This document shows positions 35,216 through 44,640 of a stretch of DNA of 64,000 bases, one piece after another. Each line of letters starts with the position of its first letter. Within the stretch, counting starts at the first letter, position 1. The position numbers were made by a program, and so were the translations under genes. The notes under the pieces were generated by a model. It was not told the origin of the DNA. It saw nothing but the letters and a program-made list of their open reading frames with translations, and did no database searches. The stretch is from assembly GCA_900769795.1 (NCBI GenBank), contig CAAGHZ010000001.1, positions 1 through 64,000 on the forward strand. Direction: 5' to 3'. The stretch comes from Clostridia bacterium (GTDB taxonomy: Bacteria > Bacillota > Clostridia > Monoglobales > Monoglobaceae).

Positions 35216-36439
35216 ATGAAATCAAAAGAATGTGTAGCTATGATTCTTGCCGGCGGTCAGGGCAGCCGACTTGGTATTCTGACACGAAACGTTGCAAAAC
35301 CCGCAGTTCCTTTTGGCGGAAAGTATAGAATCATTGATTTTCCCCTGAGCAACTGTACTCATTCAGGAATTGACACCGTCGGAGTTTTAACCCAGTATCA
35401 ACCTCTCGAGCTTAATACCTACATTGCAAGCGGACAATCCTGGGATCTTGACCGTTCAAATGGTGGCGTCTATGTTCTGCCCCCATATACTTCAGCAGAC
35501 AAAGGTGAGTGGTACAAAGGCACTGCCAACGCAATATATCAGAATTTAAGCTTTATATCACAGTTTAACCCCAAATATGTAATTATTCTCTCAGGCGACC
35601 ACATATATAAAATGGATTACAACAAAATGGTTCGTCAACACAAAAATTCGGGCGCTGATGCAACCATTGCAGTTATTGAAGTTCCATGGGACGAGGCATC
35701 TCGCTTTGGAATAATGAATACCGACGCTGATTCTAACATTATAGAATTTGAGGAAAAGCCCCAAACCCCCAAAAGCAATCTGGCATCAATGGGTGTATAC
35801 TGCTTTAGCTGGGATGTTCTTCGCAAATTTTTGACAGAAGACGAAAACGACCCTGAGTCCGACAATGATTTTGGCAAGAATATTATTCCGAAAATGCTCG
35901 AATCGGGTTTAAAACTTGTTGCACACAGATTTAATGGTTATTGGAAGGATGTTGGTACAATCCAAAGTCTGTGGGAAGCGAATATGGAACTCCTCGACGA
36001 CAACGAGGGGCTGACCCTTGAAGATGACGGATGGAGGATATACAGTAAAGCGCCTAACAAACCACCTCACTATGTGTCATCAGACGCCAGTCTTCGCAAC
36101 TGTTATATAACCGAGGGTTGTGAGATTTACGGAGAGATAAACCACTCGGTTGTTTTTGAAGGGGTAACCGTCGAAGAAGGGGCAAAGATAGAAGACTCTA
36201 TCATCTTTCCCGGAGCGGTTATCAAAAAAGGTGCCGCCGTATACAAAGCCCTTATTGGCTCAGGATCAATAATTGGCAGTGATGCCCGCATCGGTTCTGA
36301 CGACAAAAGCGCAAACAACGATTGGGTTAACAAAAAAATCTGTTCTGACAACATCTCCCTTATTGCCCCCGAGGTTAAAATCGGCGACGGCATAAGGGTA
36401 GCACAAAACTCTATGGTTGTTGAAAATATTATAAAATAG
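35216..36439 (+). CDS. glgC: Glucose-1-phosphate adenylyltransferase catalytic subunit
   Basis: Makes ADP-glucose for glycogen synthesis. About 407 residues: nucleotidyltransferase domain with [47 protein letters not shown] and FEEKP, then a C-terminal beta-helix. The ATG at 35216 is taken as start; AGAAAGG lies somewhat far upstream (about 14 bases), and a GTG at 35189 gives a longer alternative with no site. It pairs with the GlgD gene 33 bases downstream; in Firmicutes the two form a heterotetramer in which GlgC carries most of the activity. Confidence 0.96.
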   Translation: MKSKECVAMILAGGQGSRLGILTRNVAKPAVPFGGKYRIIDFPLSNCTHSGIDTVGVLTQYQPLELNTYIASGQSWDLDRSNGGVYVLPPYTSADKGEWYKGTANAIYQNLSFISQFNPKYVIILSGDHIYKMDYNKMVRQHKNSGADATIAVIEVPWDEASRFGIMNTDADSNIIEFEEKPQTPKSNLASMGVYCFSWDVLRKFLTEDENDPESDNDFGKNIIPKMLESGLKLVAHRFNGYWKDVGTIQSLWEANMELLDDNEGLTLEDDGWRIYSKAPNKPPHYVSSDASLRNCYITEGCEIYGEINHSVVFEGVTVEEGAKIEDSIIFPGAVIKKGAAVYKALIGSGSIIGSDARIGSDDKSANNDWVNKKICSDNISLIAPEVKIGDGIRVAQNSMVVENIIK

Positions 36440-36472
36440 TGCTCGTCATCATCGCAGAAAGGATACAAGGAC

Positions 36473-37600
36473 ATGAAAAACGATTTAATGGGTCTTATCT
36501 TTGCAGAAAACCCCGAGGCCGCCATGGGAGAACTGACAAGCGTTCGTGCTCTTGCGGCTATTCCGTTTGGAGGCAGATACAGAATCATAGATTTTATACT
36601 TTCAAACATGGTCAATTCTTCAATAATAAACGTTGGTATCACCACGCCTTATAACTATCGTTCTCTGTCTGACCACCTGGGCACGGGAAAAGATTGGGAT
36701 CTTGACAGAAAAGGTAACGGACTTTTTATTCTCCCGCCGAGAGAACCGGGCGATATTTCGGACATTAAAAGCGGGATTGATATTATACACGATATTTCTT
36801 ACTTTCTAAGCAAAAGCCGCAAGGACTATGTCTTGGTTACAAACTGCAACACTATCTGTAATATAAATTATTCTGAGGTCTTAAAGTTTCATTTAGAGCA
36901 CGAGGCAGATATTACCCTGATATATAACGAGGTAGGTACCCTGAGTTCAAAAGAATTGACTACAAGAATTCTCCTCGATGTAGACAGGGATGAAACAGTC
37001 AGGGATATTCAGGTATACCCAATACAACAAAGCTCCAATTTTTCTTATATGCATATGTTCATAATAAGAAAGGAACTGCTTTTAAAACTTGTCGGCGATG
37101 CAGTTGCACACAACAAGCACTATATATCAAAAGACTTGCTTCTGCCCGCTCTTGATCGTTTTAAGGTATATGGGTATAAGCACGAAGGATACACAAGACA
37201 GATTGACAATGTCAAATCATTCTTCTCGGCAAATCTTGAACTTTTAAACAAAAACATTCGCGATGACCTTTTTGGCCAAAAATCTGATATGCCCATATAC
37301 ACAAAGATTAAGGACTCAGTCCCCACAAGATATTGTCATAGCGCAGATGTCAGCAACTCTATAGTTGCTGATGGTTGTGTAATTGAAGGCACCGTAAGAA
37401 ACAGCATTCTCTTCCGAGGGGTTCATATAGGCAAGGGTGCAACAGTTGAAAACAGCATCATAATGCAAAAATCCAACATTATGGACAATTGTCTGATTCA
37501 AAATGTAATTTTTGACAAAGAGGTTGTTTTGCGCAGCGGCAAAAAACTTGTAGGTCAGGACACTTATCCTATGGTCATCGGCAAGAAAGCCATTATATAA
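36473..37600 (+). CDS. glgD: Glucose-1-phosphate adenylyltransferase regulatory subunit GlgD
   Basis: A 375-residue GlgC homologue. The N-terminus reads GLIFAENPEAAMGELTSVRA, where the AGGxGxRL nucleotide loop of GlgC is lost, and LVTNCNTICNINY replaces the catalytic Asp-containing [28 protein letters not shown] is kept. It should therefore be a non-catalytic subunit that changes the activity and allosteric response of GlgC. GAAAGG precedes the ATG. It lies between glgC and glgA in the same orientation. Confidence 0.95.
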   Translation: MKNDLMGLIFAENPEAAMGELTSVRALAAIPFGGRYRIIDFILSNMVNSSIINVGITTPYNYRSLSDHLGTGKDWDLDRKGNGLFILPPREPGDISDIKSGIDIIHDISYFLSKSRKDYVLVTNCNTICNINYSEVLKFHLEHEADITLIYNEVGTLSSKELTTRILLDVDRDETVRDIQVYPIQQSSNFSYMHMFIIRKELLLKLVGDAVAHNKHYISKDLLLPALDRFKVYGYKHEGYTRQIDNVKSFFSANLELLNKNIRDDLFGQKSDMPIYTKIKDSVPTRYCHSADVSNSIVADGCVIEGTVRNSILFRGVHIGKGATVENSIIMQKSNIMDNCLIQNVIFDKEVVLRSGKKLVGQDTYPMVIGKKAII

Positions 37601-37636
37601 AACCACTTACAGACTTTACAAGAAAGGATGTGTAAT

Positions 37637-39070
37637 ATGAGCAAAATATTGATGTGTTCCTCCGAGGTTGCTCCCTTTGCAAAAACAGGAGGGCTTGGCG
37701 ATGTCCTTGGCGCCTTGCCTCAGGCACTTCTTGACCGTGGTCACGATATCAGAGTAATTATGCCTAAATATGGGTGTATCCCCGATGAGTTCCGTGATAA
37801 AATGGAATTTCTCTTCTTCACATATGTGCCTCTCGGCTGGCGCAGAAAATACTGTGGCATCTTTAAACTTGAGCAAGGCGGCATCACCTACTACTTTGTA
37901 GACAATGAATATTACTTTAGTGACCCATATCTTTATATGTGGAACGATCTTGAAAGGTTTGCTTTTTATGACAAGGCTTGTCTTGAGGTTATCAAAATTC
38001 TTGACTTTAAGCCCGACATAATCCATTGCCACGACTGGCAGGCAGGAATGATACCTGTGCTGCTCAACGCATACTATGTAAACGACAAATTCTATCGCGG
38101 CATAAAAACTGTGTTCACTATTCACAACCTCAGATATCAGGGTATATACTCAACAGATGCCGTGGCCGACTTTTACTCTCTCGGTCCTGATTTTTTTACA
38201 GACGACAAACTTGAGTTCTATGGGTGTGCTAACCTCCTAAAGGGCGGCATTGTGTACTCTGACTATATTACTACAGTCAGTCCTACCTATGCAAATGAAA
38301 TTAAAACACCGCTCGGCGGCGAAAAATTGGACGGGCTTTTACTCGCACGTTCAAATTCTCTGTCGGGAATAATCAATGGCATAGACTACTCCGTGTACAA
38401 CCCACAGACAGACCCGTATCTTTACGAGAACTTCACATCGCTATCTGTTGAAGACGGAAAAAAATTAAATAAAATAAAACTGCAAGAACAATTAGGTCTG
38501 CCTGTTGACGGCAAAAAAGCAATGGTTGCCATCATATCAAGGCTTGTTGATCAAAAAGGTTTTGATTTAATTGCCAAGGCTATGGGTGACCTGATACAAC
38601 TTGATATTCAACTTGTTATCATCGGCACGGGTGAGGCAAAATACGAGGAAATGCTCCGCCATGCCGCATGGTGCAATCCCACAAAGGTTTCGGCAAACAT
38701 TATGTTCTCAAATGATTTGGCTCATAAACTGTATGCGGCGGCAGATTTGTTCCTTATGCCGTCGCTCTATGAGCCTTGCGGTCTGAGTCAGCTTATATCC
38801 TTCTCCTACGGCACAATCCCTATAGTGCGCGAGACGGGCGGCCTTATAGACACTGTCGTTCCCTATAACAAGTATACGGGGGAGGGTAACGGTTTCAGCT
38901 TTGCTCCATACGATTTCCATGATATGATGTACACTCTCCGCATGGCGCTTGAACATTTTGGAGATAAAGAAACGTGGAACAATCTTGTTAAGACCGCAAT
39001 GAAACAAAAGTTTTCCTGGGATAAATCTGCCACAGAATACGAAAGCATCTATAATTCCCTGACGGGGTAG
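37637..39070 (+). CDS. glgA: Glycogen synthase (ADP-glucose type)
   Basis: Extends alpha-1,4-glucan chains from ADP-glucose. GT5 family, 477 residues, GT-B fold. The N-terminal motif is PFAKTGGLGDVLGALPQAL, followed by IIHCHDWQAGMIP, TIHNLRYQGIY and, in the C-terminal domain, PSLYEPCGLSQL with the catalytic Glu, then ETGGLIDTV. I start at the ATG at 37637 because AAAGG lies 9 bases upstream; the ATG at 37628 abuts it. It ends with a terminator at 39080-39117, so glgB-C-D-A form one operon. Confidence 0.97.
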   Translation: MSKILMCSSEVAPFAKTGGLGDVLGALPQALLDRGHDIRVIMPKYGCIPDEFRDKMEFLFFTYVPLGWRRKYCGIFKLEQGGITYYFVDNEYYFSDPYLYMWNDLERFAFYDKACLEVIKILDFKPDIIHCHDWQAGMIPVLLNAYYVNDKFYRGIKTVFTIHNLRYQGIYSTDAVADFYSLGPDFFTDDKLEFYGCANLLKGGIVYSDYITTVSPTYANEIKTPLGGEKLDGLLLARSNSLSGIINGIDYSVYNPQTDPYLYENFTSLSVEDGKKLNKIKLQEQLGLPVDGKKAMVAIISRLVDQKGFDLIAKAMGDLIQLDIQLVIIGTGEAKYEEMLRHAAWCNPTKVSANIMFSNDLAHKLYAAADLFLMPSLYEPCGLSQLISFSYGTIPIVRETGGLIDTVVPYNKYTGEGNGFSFAPYDFHDMMYTLRMALEHFGDKETWNNLVKTAMKQKFSWDKSATEYESIYNSLTG

Positions 39071-39079
39071 ACTATTCAC

Positions 39080-39120
39080 AAAAATACAGATACACGCCTT
39101 GCTGCATCTGTATTTTTATG
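39080..39120 (+). terminator. Terminator of the glgBCDA operon
   Basis: A 12-bp perfect stem (39080-39091 with 39106-39117) with a 14-base loop that may pair further, ending in five T. Confidence 0.85.
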
Positions 39121-39190
39121 TCTATTATGTCTGTCCTCTCATTTATATTTATGTAACTGCCGTCAATTTAACCAAAAATCAAAAAAACAC

Positions 39191-39219
39191 TTGAAAAAAT
39201 GTGCAAAATGAGGTAATAT
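39191..39219 (+). promoter_or_regulatory. Possible sigma-A promoter of glgP
   Basis: -35 TTGAAA (39191-39196), 17-base spacer, -10 TAATAT (39214-39219), about 72 bases before glgP. The -10 match is moderate. Confidence 0.55.
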
Positions 39220-39290
39220 TATAAAGATGCGTATTTGATTATGCCTTACCTCTAAAGATGCACAGTTAAACACCACATTTTAGGAAAGGT

Positions 39291-41756
39291 ATGGTATATT
39301 CAATGAAAAAGATTGCATCAAACTCTTCCGAATACGAAAAGCGTAAAGAGTTTATAAAAAACGAAATTGTCGGCAAAGTTCGCAGATGCTTTGGCAAAAC
39401 TGTTGAACAAGCCACTACAAAAGAAATATACAACGCTGTTTCGTTCACCATTCGTGACGAAATTATGGAAAAATGGATAGCCTACAAAGAACAAGCTGAC
39501 AAGAAGCCTCAGAAAGAGCTTTATTATCTTTCTTTCGAATTTTTAATGGGTCGTGCCATGGGCAACAACCTTATGAACATTGCAGAAACAGAGCTCTATC
39601 GCGATGCACTGTCAGATCTTAACATCTCTCTTGACGATATTGAAGAACAAGAGAACGATGCAGGTCTCGGCAATGGTGGTCTTGGAAGACTTGCGGCATG
39701 TTTTCTTGACTCTCTTACAAATTTAGAGTTTCCTGCCTTCGGCTGCGGAATCCGCTATGAATACGGTCTCTTCCGCCAGAAGATTGTTGACGGATACCAG
39801 ATAGAGATGCCCGACCCCTGGCTTCAGGGCGGCAACGTATGGGATATCGCAAGACCCGAGGATACAAAAGAAATTCACTTCGGCGGCAAGATTGAAGAAT
39901 ATTTCGAATATGGCAAAATAAAATTCCGTCATATTGACTACAACACAGTTTTAGCAGAGCCATTTGATATGCCAATTACAGGCTTTAACAGCAAAACGAT
40001 AAACACCCTCCGTCTTTGGAAGGCACAGTCCCCCGAGATAATTGATATGAGCAAGTTTAACCGCGGCGATTATGCCAAGGCAAGCGAAAACAAAGAGCTT
40101 GCTGAGGTTATCTCAAAGGTGCTCTATCCTGAGGATAATCACTATGAAGGAAAATTGCTTCGTCTGAAGCAACAGTACTTCTTTGTCTCTGCGACAATCC
40201 AATGGATTCTTGACAAACACAAGAAAAAGAATCTGACCATGCAGCAGATACCTGACTATATTCAAATTCATATCAATGATACTCATCCAACCATCGCAAT
40301 CCCCGAGTTTATGCGTATCCTTATGGATGAAGAGGGTCTTGGTTGGGACGAAGCATGGGATATTGTAGGCAAAACCTTTGCCTACACCAACCACACAATT
40401 CTCTGCGAGGCCCTTGAAAAATGGCCTATGGCCATGGTTGATGCTCTTCTGCCAAGACTTGGGCAGATTATTCACGAGATTGACCGCCGCCAGAGAGAAT
40501 ACCTGTGGGAGCGTTTCCCCGGGGACTTTGGCAAAGTTGAATATATGGCAGTTATCGCACACGGTCAAGTCAGCATGGCAAACCTCTGCCTCACCGCTTG
40601 CCACAGTGTAAACGGCGTTGCGGCGCTTCACACAGAAATATTAAAGCAAGAAACTTTCAAGGATTACTACAGTATTTACCCGTATAAGTTCAAGAATATG
40701 ACCAACGGAGTTACCTTCCGCAGATGGTTATACAAGGCAAATCCGAAACTATCGCACCTCATCAGCGAATCCATTGGCGACGACTGGATAAAGGATTATC
40801 GTCAGCTTGATAAATTGACACCTTTTGCAGATGACAGCGCCTTTTGCGAGAAGTTTGCAAAAATCAAGCACGAAAACAAAGAAAGACTTGCCAAATATAT
40901 TCAAGACACAAGTGGCATCGTCGTAAACCCCGATTCTCTATTTGATGTGCAAATTAAGAGACTTCACGAGTACAAGAGACAACTTCTCAAGGCCATGCAT
41001 ATTATTTACAGATATCAGAAAATTACCGACGGTGATGCTTCGGCAAATCTTCAGCCCACCACCTTTATCTTTGGTGCAAAGGCAGCACCGGGCTACCACA
41101 TGGCAAAACTTATTATCAAGTTCATCAATGATGTGGCGCAGGTTGTAAATAATGACCCGAGAACAAAAGACATAATGAAGGTTGTCTTTATGGAAAACTA
41201 CAGCGTTTCAAGCGCAGAGCGTATAGTTGCCGCCGCAAACCTGAGCGAACAGATTTCAACTGCATCAAAAGAAGCATCAGGCACAGGCAATATGAAACTT
41301 ATGCTAAACGGTGCACTGACAATCGGCACAATGGATGGTGCAAACATAGAGATTCGCCAGCAGGTAGGCGACGATAATATGTTTATCTTCGGTCTTTCTT
41401 CTCAGGAGGTTTTAAACATCTACGCAAGCGGCAAATCACCAAGTTCTGAGATATATGCCACCAACCCCGTAATCAAGAGAGTTATTGATACCATGATTGA
41501 CGGCACCCTTAACAATGACAATATCTACTATGATTTATATAAGTCACTTGTTATAGGCAATGGCGGATTTGCAGACAACTATTTGTTACTTGCAGACTTT
41601 GAATCATATCTGCGTGCAAATGCGGCAGTAAATGAGAAGTACCTTGACCAAGAAGCATGGAACCGCTCTGCGGTTATCAACACCGCAAAGGCAGGATTTT
41701 TCTCAAGCGACAGAACTATTGAGGATTATAACAGAGAGATTTGGCACCTTAGATAA
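39291..41756 (+). CDS. glgP: Glycogen/maltodextrin phosphorylase
   Basis: Releases glucose 1-phosphate from alpha-1,4-glucan chain ends; GT35 family, 821 residues. Motifs are GNGGLGRLAACFLDS near 125, IHINDTHPTIAIPE, KNMTNGVTFRRWL, FDVQIKRLHEYKRQLL and the pyridoxal-phosphate site EASGTGNMKLMLNGAL with Schiff-base Lys. AGGAAAGG lies just before the ATG. It has its own transcription unit after the glgA terminator, so breakdown can be controlled apart from synthesis. Confidence 0.97.
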   Translation: MVYSMKKIASNSSEYEKRKEFIKNEIVGKVRRCFGKTVEQATTKEIYNAVSFTIRDEIMEKWIAYKEQADKKPQKELYYLSFEFLMGRAMGNNLMNIAETELYRDALSDLNISLDDIEEQENDAGLGNGGLGRLAACFLDSLTNLEFPAFGCGIRYEYGLFRQKIVDGYQIEMPDPWLQGGNVWDIARPEDTKEIHFGGKIEEYFEYGKIKFRHIDYNTVLAEPFDMPITGFNSKTINTLRLWKAQSPEIIDMSKFNRGDYAKASENKELAEVISKVLYPEDNHYEGKLLRLKQQYFFVSATIQWILDKHKKKNLTMQQIPDYIQIHINDTHPTIAIPEFMRILMDEEGLGWDEAWDIVGKTFAYTNHTILCEALEKWPMAMVDALLPRLGQIIHEIDRRQREYLWERFPGDFGKVEYMAVIAHGQVSMANLCLTACHSVNGVAALHTEILKQETFKDYYSIYPYKFKNMTNGVTFRRWLYKANPKLSHLISESIGDDWIKDYRQLDKLTPFADDSAFCEKFAKIKHENKERLAKYIQDTSGIVVNPDSLFDVQIKRLHEYKRQLLKAMHIIYRYQKITDGDASANLQPTTFIFGAKAAPGYHMAKLIIKFINDVAQVVNNDPRTKDIMKVVFMENYSVSSAERIVAAANLSEQISTASKEASGTGNMKLMLNGALTIGTMDGANIEIRQQVGDDNMFIFGLSSQEVLNIYASGKSPSSEIYATNPVIKRVIDTMIDGTLNNDNIYYDLYKSLVIGNGGFADNYLLLADFESYLRANAAVNEKYLDQEAWNRSAVINTAKAGFFSSDRTIEDYNREIWHLR

Positions 41757-41962
41757 ACGCTAAAAAATTCAGCAATCTTTGTTCTCCGCTTCGCCTTTTT
41801 GAATCGAATTTGGCCACATTACCGCAGGGGATGGCTAGGATTTGGGCACAGCACATTGTTCAAAGGCAAATTTGATTTGGCAATTGCCTTATCATACACC
41901 CCAACACAAAAGAAAAAATAAAATTATTATTATAAAACACAAAAGTGAAAGGATGTTTTAAA

Positions 41963-42826
41963 ATGAAGAAGTTAGTAGCATTGTTATTAGTTACAGTATT
42001 GGCGCTCAGTTTGGTTGCCTGCGGTCAGCAGACACCTGCCACAGATGCGGCAAGCGATTGGGAGTACATCAAAGATAAGGGTGTTCTTACAGTTGGCGTA
42101 ACCAACTATCCGCCAATGAACTACCTTGATGACAACGGCGAGTGGACCGGTTTTGACACAGAGTTTGCTCAGGCAGTAGGCGAAAGCCTCGGCGTTGATG
42201 TAGAGTTCGTTGAAATCAGCTGGGAAGCAAAAGAGACCGAGCTTGCATCAAAGAACATTGACGTTCTCTGGAACGGTATGTGCATAACCGAAGACAGAAA
42301 AGAAATGTGGGAAGTTACAAAGCCTTATATGTACAACACACAGGCTATGGTTATGAAGGCTGACAAAGCTGAAGAAATCATGGCTGATGTTACAGGCAAA
42401 AAGGTTGTTGCAGAAGCAGGTTCTACAGGTGAAGAAAAGATTACAGGCGCAATTGATGACACAAACGACGCAACAGTAGAAGTTATGGCAAAGGATTACT
42501 TTGCAAACTGTGACTACACAGGTGTTGAATCAATGGCAACCGCTCTCATGGATGTACAGAACGGCGTAGCTGATATCGCAGTTGTTGACTCTGTAATCGC
42601 ACAGGGCATGGTAGGTGGCGAAGGTTCTACTCTCACTGACCTTGTAATAAACACCGATAACAAATTCGGTGCACAGTACTTTGGTATCGCATTCAGAAAG
42701 GGCAGTGACGCATGCGAAATGGTAAACAATGCGATTGCTGAACTTACAGAGAGCGGAAAGCTCAACGAAATTGCTGAAAAGTATGGTCTTACAGACGGCA
42801 TTGCTGCTGCAAAGGACGCTCAGTAA
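41963..42826 (+). CDS. Polar amino-acid ABC transporter substrate-binding lipoprotein
   Basis: A 287-residue SBP of the family-3 amino-acid binding type. The lipoprotein signal is MKKLVALLLVTVLALSLVAC, with lipidation at the Cys before GQQTP. The mature protein has GVLTVGVTNYPPMNYLDDNG, GFDTEFAQAVGESLGV, and IDVLWNGMCITEDRKE. The start is the ATG at 41963, with AAAGGATG upstream; a GTG 18 bases earlier is less likely. It is followed by a long hairpin and then the dehydrogenase, permease and ATPase genes. The specific amino acid cannot be read; polar or basic ones are typical. Confidence 0.93.
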   Translation: MKKLVALLLVTVLALSLVACGQQTPATDAASDWEYIKDKGVLTVGVTNYPPMNYLDDNGEWTGFDTEFAQAVGESLGVDVEFVEISWEAKETELASKNIDVLWNGMCITEDRKEMWEVTKPYMYNTQAMVMKADKAEEIMADVTGKKVVAEAGSTGEEKITGAIDDTNDATVEVMAKDYFANCDYTGVESMATALMDVQNGVADIAVVDSVIAQGMVGGEGSTLTDLVINTDNKFGAQYFGIAFRKGSDACEMVNNAIAELTESGKLNEIAEKYGLTDGIAAAKDAQ

Positions 42827-42838
42827 TTTATAAATATT

Positions 42839-42880
42839 ATTTTACAAAGGTTTCCGCAGCCGCGGAAACCTTTGTAAAAT
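42839..42880 (+). promoter_or_regulatory. Long intercistronic hairpin after the binding-protein gene
   Basis: A 19-bp perfect stem (42839-42857 with 42862-42880) with AGCC loop and no T-run after it on the plus strand. It lies 13 bases after the SBP stop. Such hairpins usually protect the upstream message or partly stop transcription, so the binding protein is made in excess over the membrane parts. Confidence 0.8.
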
Positions 42881-42919
42881 AACCGGATCTTTATTGGTTA
42901 TCGAGAGGTTTGTATACAT

Positions 42920-43996
42920 ATGAAACAGTGTTATTTTACGGATTACACAATAGGAAGAGATGCATACGAAAATATAAAAGACGTATGTTCCCCTCTTGGC
43001 AAAAGGGCATTGATTGTAGGTGGCGAAACAGCGCTGTCTAAATCAATTGACAAGTTAAGGGCAGCTATGCGCGACTTCGAAATCGTCGACGTTGTTGTCT
43101 ACGGCAAGGAATGTACCCGAAAACGCGTAGAGGAATTATATAACATCTACAAATCAAACGCCATAGACTTTGTTGTAGGAGTTGGCGGCGGCAAAGCCAT
43201 AGACACATCGAAGTGCCTCTCTGATTTGCTTGGAGTTATGATTGTTACCATCCCTACACTTGCATCCACCTGTGCCGCTTCATCAGCACTTGCAGTCACA
43301 TATACCGAGAACCACGCCTATGACGGATTCTGGTACTTTAAGTCACCTGCATATCATACCTTTATTGATACCGATATAATAATTAATACCCCAATAGAGT
43401 ATTTCAGGGCAGGGATGGGAGACACCCTTGCAAAATATTATGAGGTAGAATTTTCTGCCAGGGGAAAAGAAAAAACCTTCGAAGACGAAATGGGCTTATC
43501 AATCAGCCGAATGTGCAGTGCACCATTGCTCGAATCGGCAGCGGGCGCTCTTGAAGATTTTAAAAACGGCTGCATAACCGATAGGTTTGAACAGGCAGTT
43601 CTTATAATTCTTGTCAGCACAGGAATGGTCAGCATGCTTATAAATCATGATTTCAACGGGGCCGTTGCCCACGCTTTGTTTTATGGGCTGACCGAAATTG
43701 AAGGCTTTGAAGAAAGATTTCGACATGGAGATGTTATAGGTTATACAACTGCCGTTCAGTTAATGCTTGACGGACAGGATGATGAAGCAATAAAAATCGG
43801 AAACCTGATTAAACAGCTTGGGGTAGAAGCAACCCTTAGCGAACGTGGAATGCCCGTTGACTTTGAATATCTCTTACCCGTTTTAAGGGCAACACTTAAG
43901 GATCCTGATATGAACGTTGTCCCCTATGAGATAACCGAAAAAATGATATTTGATGCAATAGTAAAGATGGAAGTTGCGTTTGGAGGAAAAGCATAA
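42920..43996 (+). CDS. Iron-containing alcohol dehydrogenase family protein (glycerol-dehydrogenase-like)
   Basis: A 358-residue NAD-linked, metal-dependent dehydrogenase. The nucleotide-binding loop is FVVGVGGGKAIDTSK near residue 85-100, followed by IPTLASTCAASSA. The metal ligands are Asp in GMGDTLAKYYE, His in GAVAHALFYGL and His in RFRHGDVIGY. GldA and 3-dehydroquinate-synthase-like enzymes share this layout; the substrate is unknown. It lies inside an amino-acid ABC operon, 93 bases after the binding-protein gene, and its stop overlaps the permease start by one base (TAATG), so translation is coupled. That tight link suggests it acts on the imported compound or a product of it. Confidence 0.88.
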   Translation: MKQCYFTDYTIGRDAYENIKDVCSPLGKRALIVGGETALSKSIDKLRAAMRDFEIVDVVVYGKECTRKRVEELYNIYKSNAIDFVVGVGGGKAIDTSKCLSDLLGVMIVTIPTLASTCAASSALAVTYTENHAYDGFWYFKSPAYHTFIDTDIIINTPIEYFRAGMGDTLAKYYEVEFSARGKEKTFEDEMGLSISRMCSAPLLESAAGALEDFKNGCITDRFEQAVLIILVSTGMVSMLINHDFNGAVAHALFYGLTEIEGFEERFRHGDVIGYTTAVQLMLDGQDDEAIKIGNLIKQLGVEATLSERGMPVDFEYLLPVLRATLKDPDMNVVPYEITEKMIFDAIVKMEVAFGGKA

Positions 43997-44628
43997 TGAA
44001 TATATGGATGCAATTACTTGAAGGATTTGGTACAAACTGTTTTTTGTTTTTAATAACACTTGTACTTTCAATCCCTCTTGGACTTTTAATAACATTATGT
44101 AGTATGTCAAAATGGGCACCTATTCGTATCATATCCAAAACATTTGTATGGATTATACGAGGAACCCCTCTTATGCTTCAGCTTTTTGTCGTTCTCTACG
44201 CACCGGGGCTTATATTTAACTACCCCATATCCTCGAGAATGACTGCGGCGATAATTGCATTTGTAATAAACTATGCGGCATACTTCTCCGAAATTTATCG
44301 TGGCGGAATCGAGAGCATTTCTGTGGGACAGTACGAAGCAGGACAAGTTCTTGGCCTTACGAAAACACAGGTTTTCTTTAAGGTTGTTCTGTTTCAGGTT
44401 GTAAAGCGCATCACACCATCTATGGGCAATGAGGTAATTACACTTGTAAAGGACAGTGCTCTTGCCCGCGTTATCGGTGTTACAGAGATTATTATGAATG
44501 CGCAACGTTTTGCATCAAAAGGAATAATATGGCCGCTTTTTGGAACAGGTCTTTACTTCCTTGCATTCACAGGAGTCCTTTCCCTTATTCTCTCTTATGT
44601 AGAGAAAAAGATAAATTACTTTGAGTAA
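43996..44628 (+). CDS. Polar amino-acid ABC transporter permease
   Basis: A 210-residue integral membrane protein with about five hydrophobic segments, of the HisM/GlnP type. WIIRGTPLMLQLFVV and the cytoplasmic coupling loop EAGQVLGLTKTQVFFKVVLF (EAA motif) are the family landmarks. It is translationally coupled to the upstream dehydrogenase and sits 12 bases before the ATPase gene. It probably forms a homodimer, since only one permease gene is present. Confidence 0.94.
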   Translation: MNIWMQLLEGFGTNCFLFLITLVLSIPLGLLITLCSMSKWAPIRIISKTFVWIIRGTPLMLQLFVVLYAPGLIFNYPISSRMTAAIIAFVINYAAYFSEIYRGGIESISVGQYEAGQVLGLTKTQVFFKVVLFQVVKRITPSMGNEVITLVKDSALARVIGVTEIIMNAQRFASKGIIWPLFGTGLYFLAFTGVLSLILSYVEKKINYFE

Positions 44629-44640
44629 AGGGGTGGTAAT

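Noticed and set aside
36127..36645. 172-residue minus-strand frame across glgC and glgD
   Set aside because: It spans the end of glgC and the start of glgD antisense; both of those are well-supported genes.
41757..41962. Small gene or RNA between glgP and the binding-protein gene
   Set aside because: About 200 bases with no start signals, no clear hairpin and no recognisable RNA motif.
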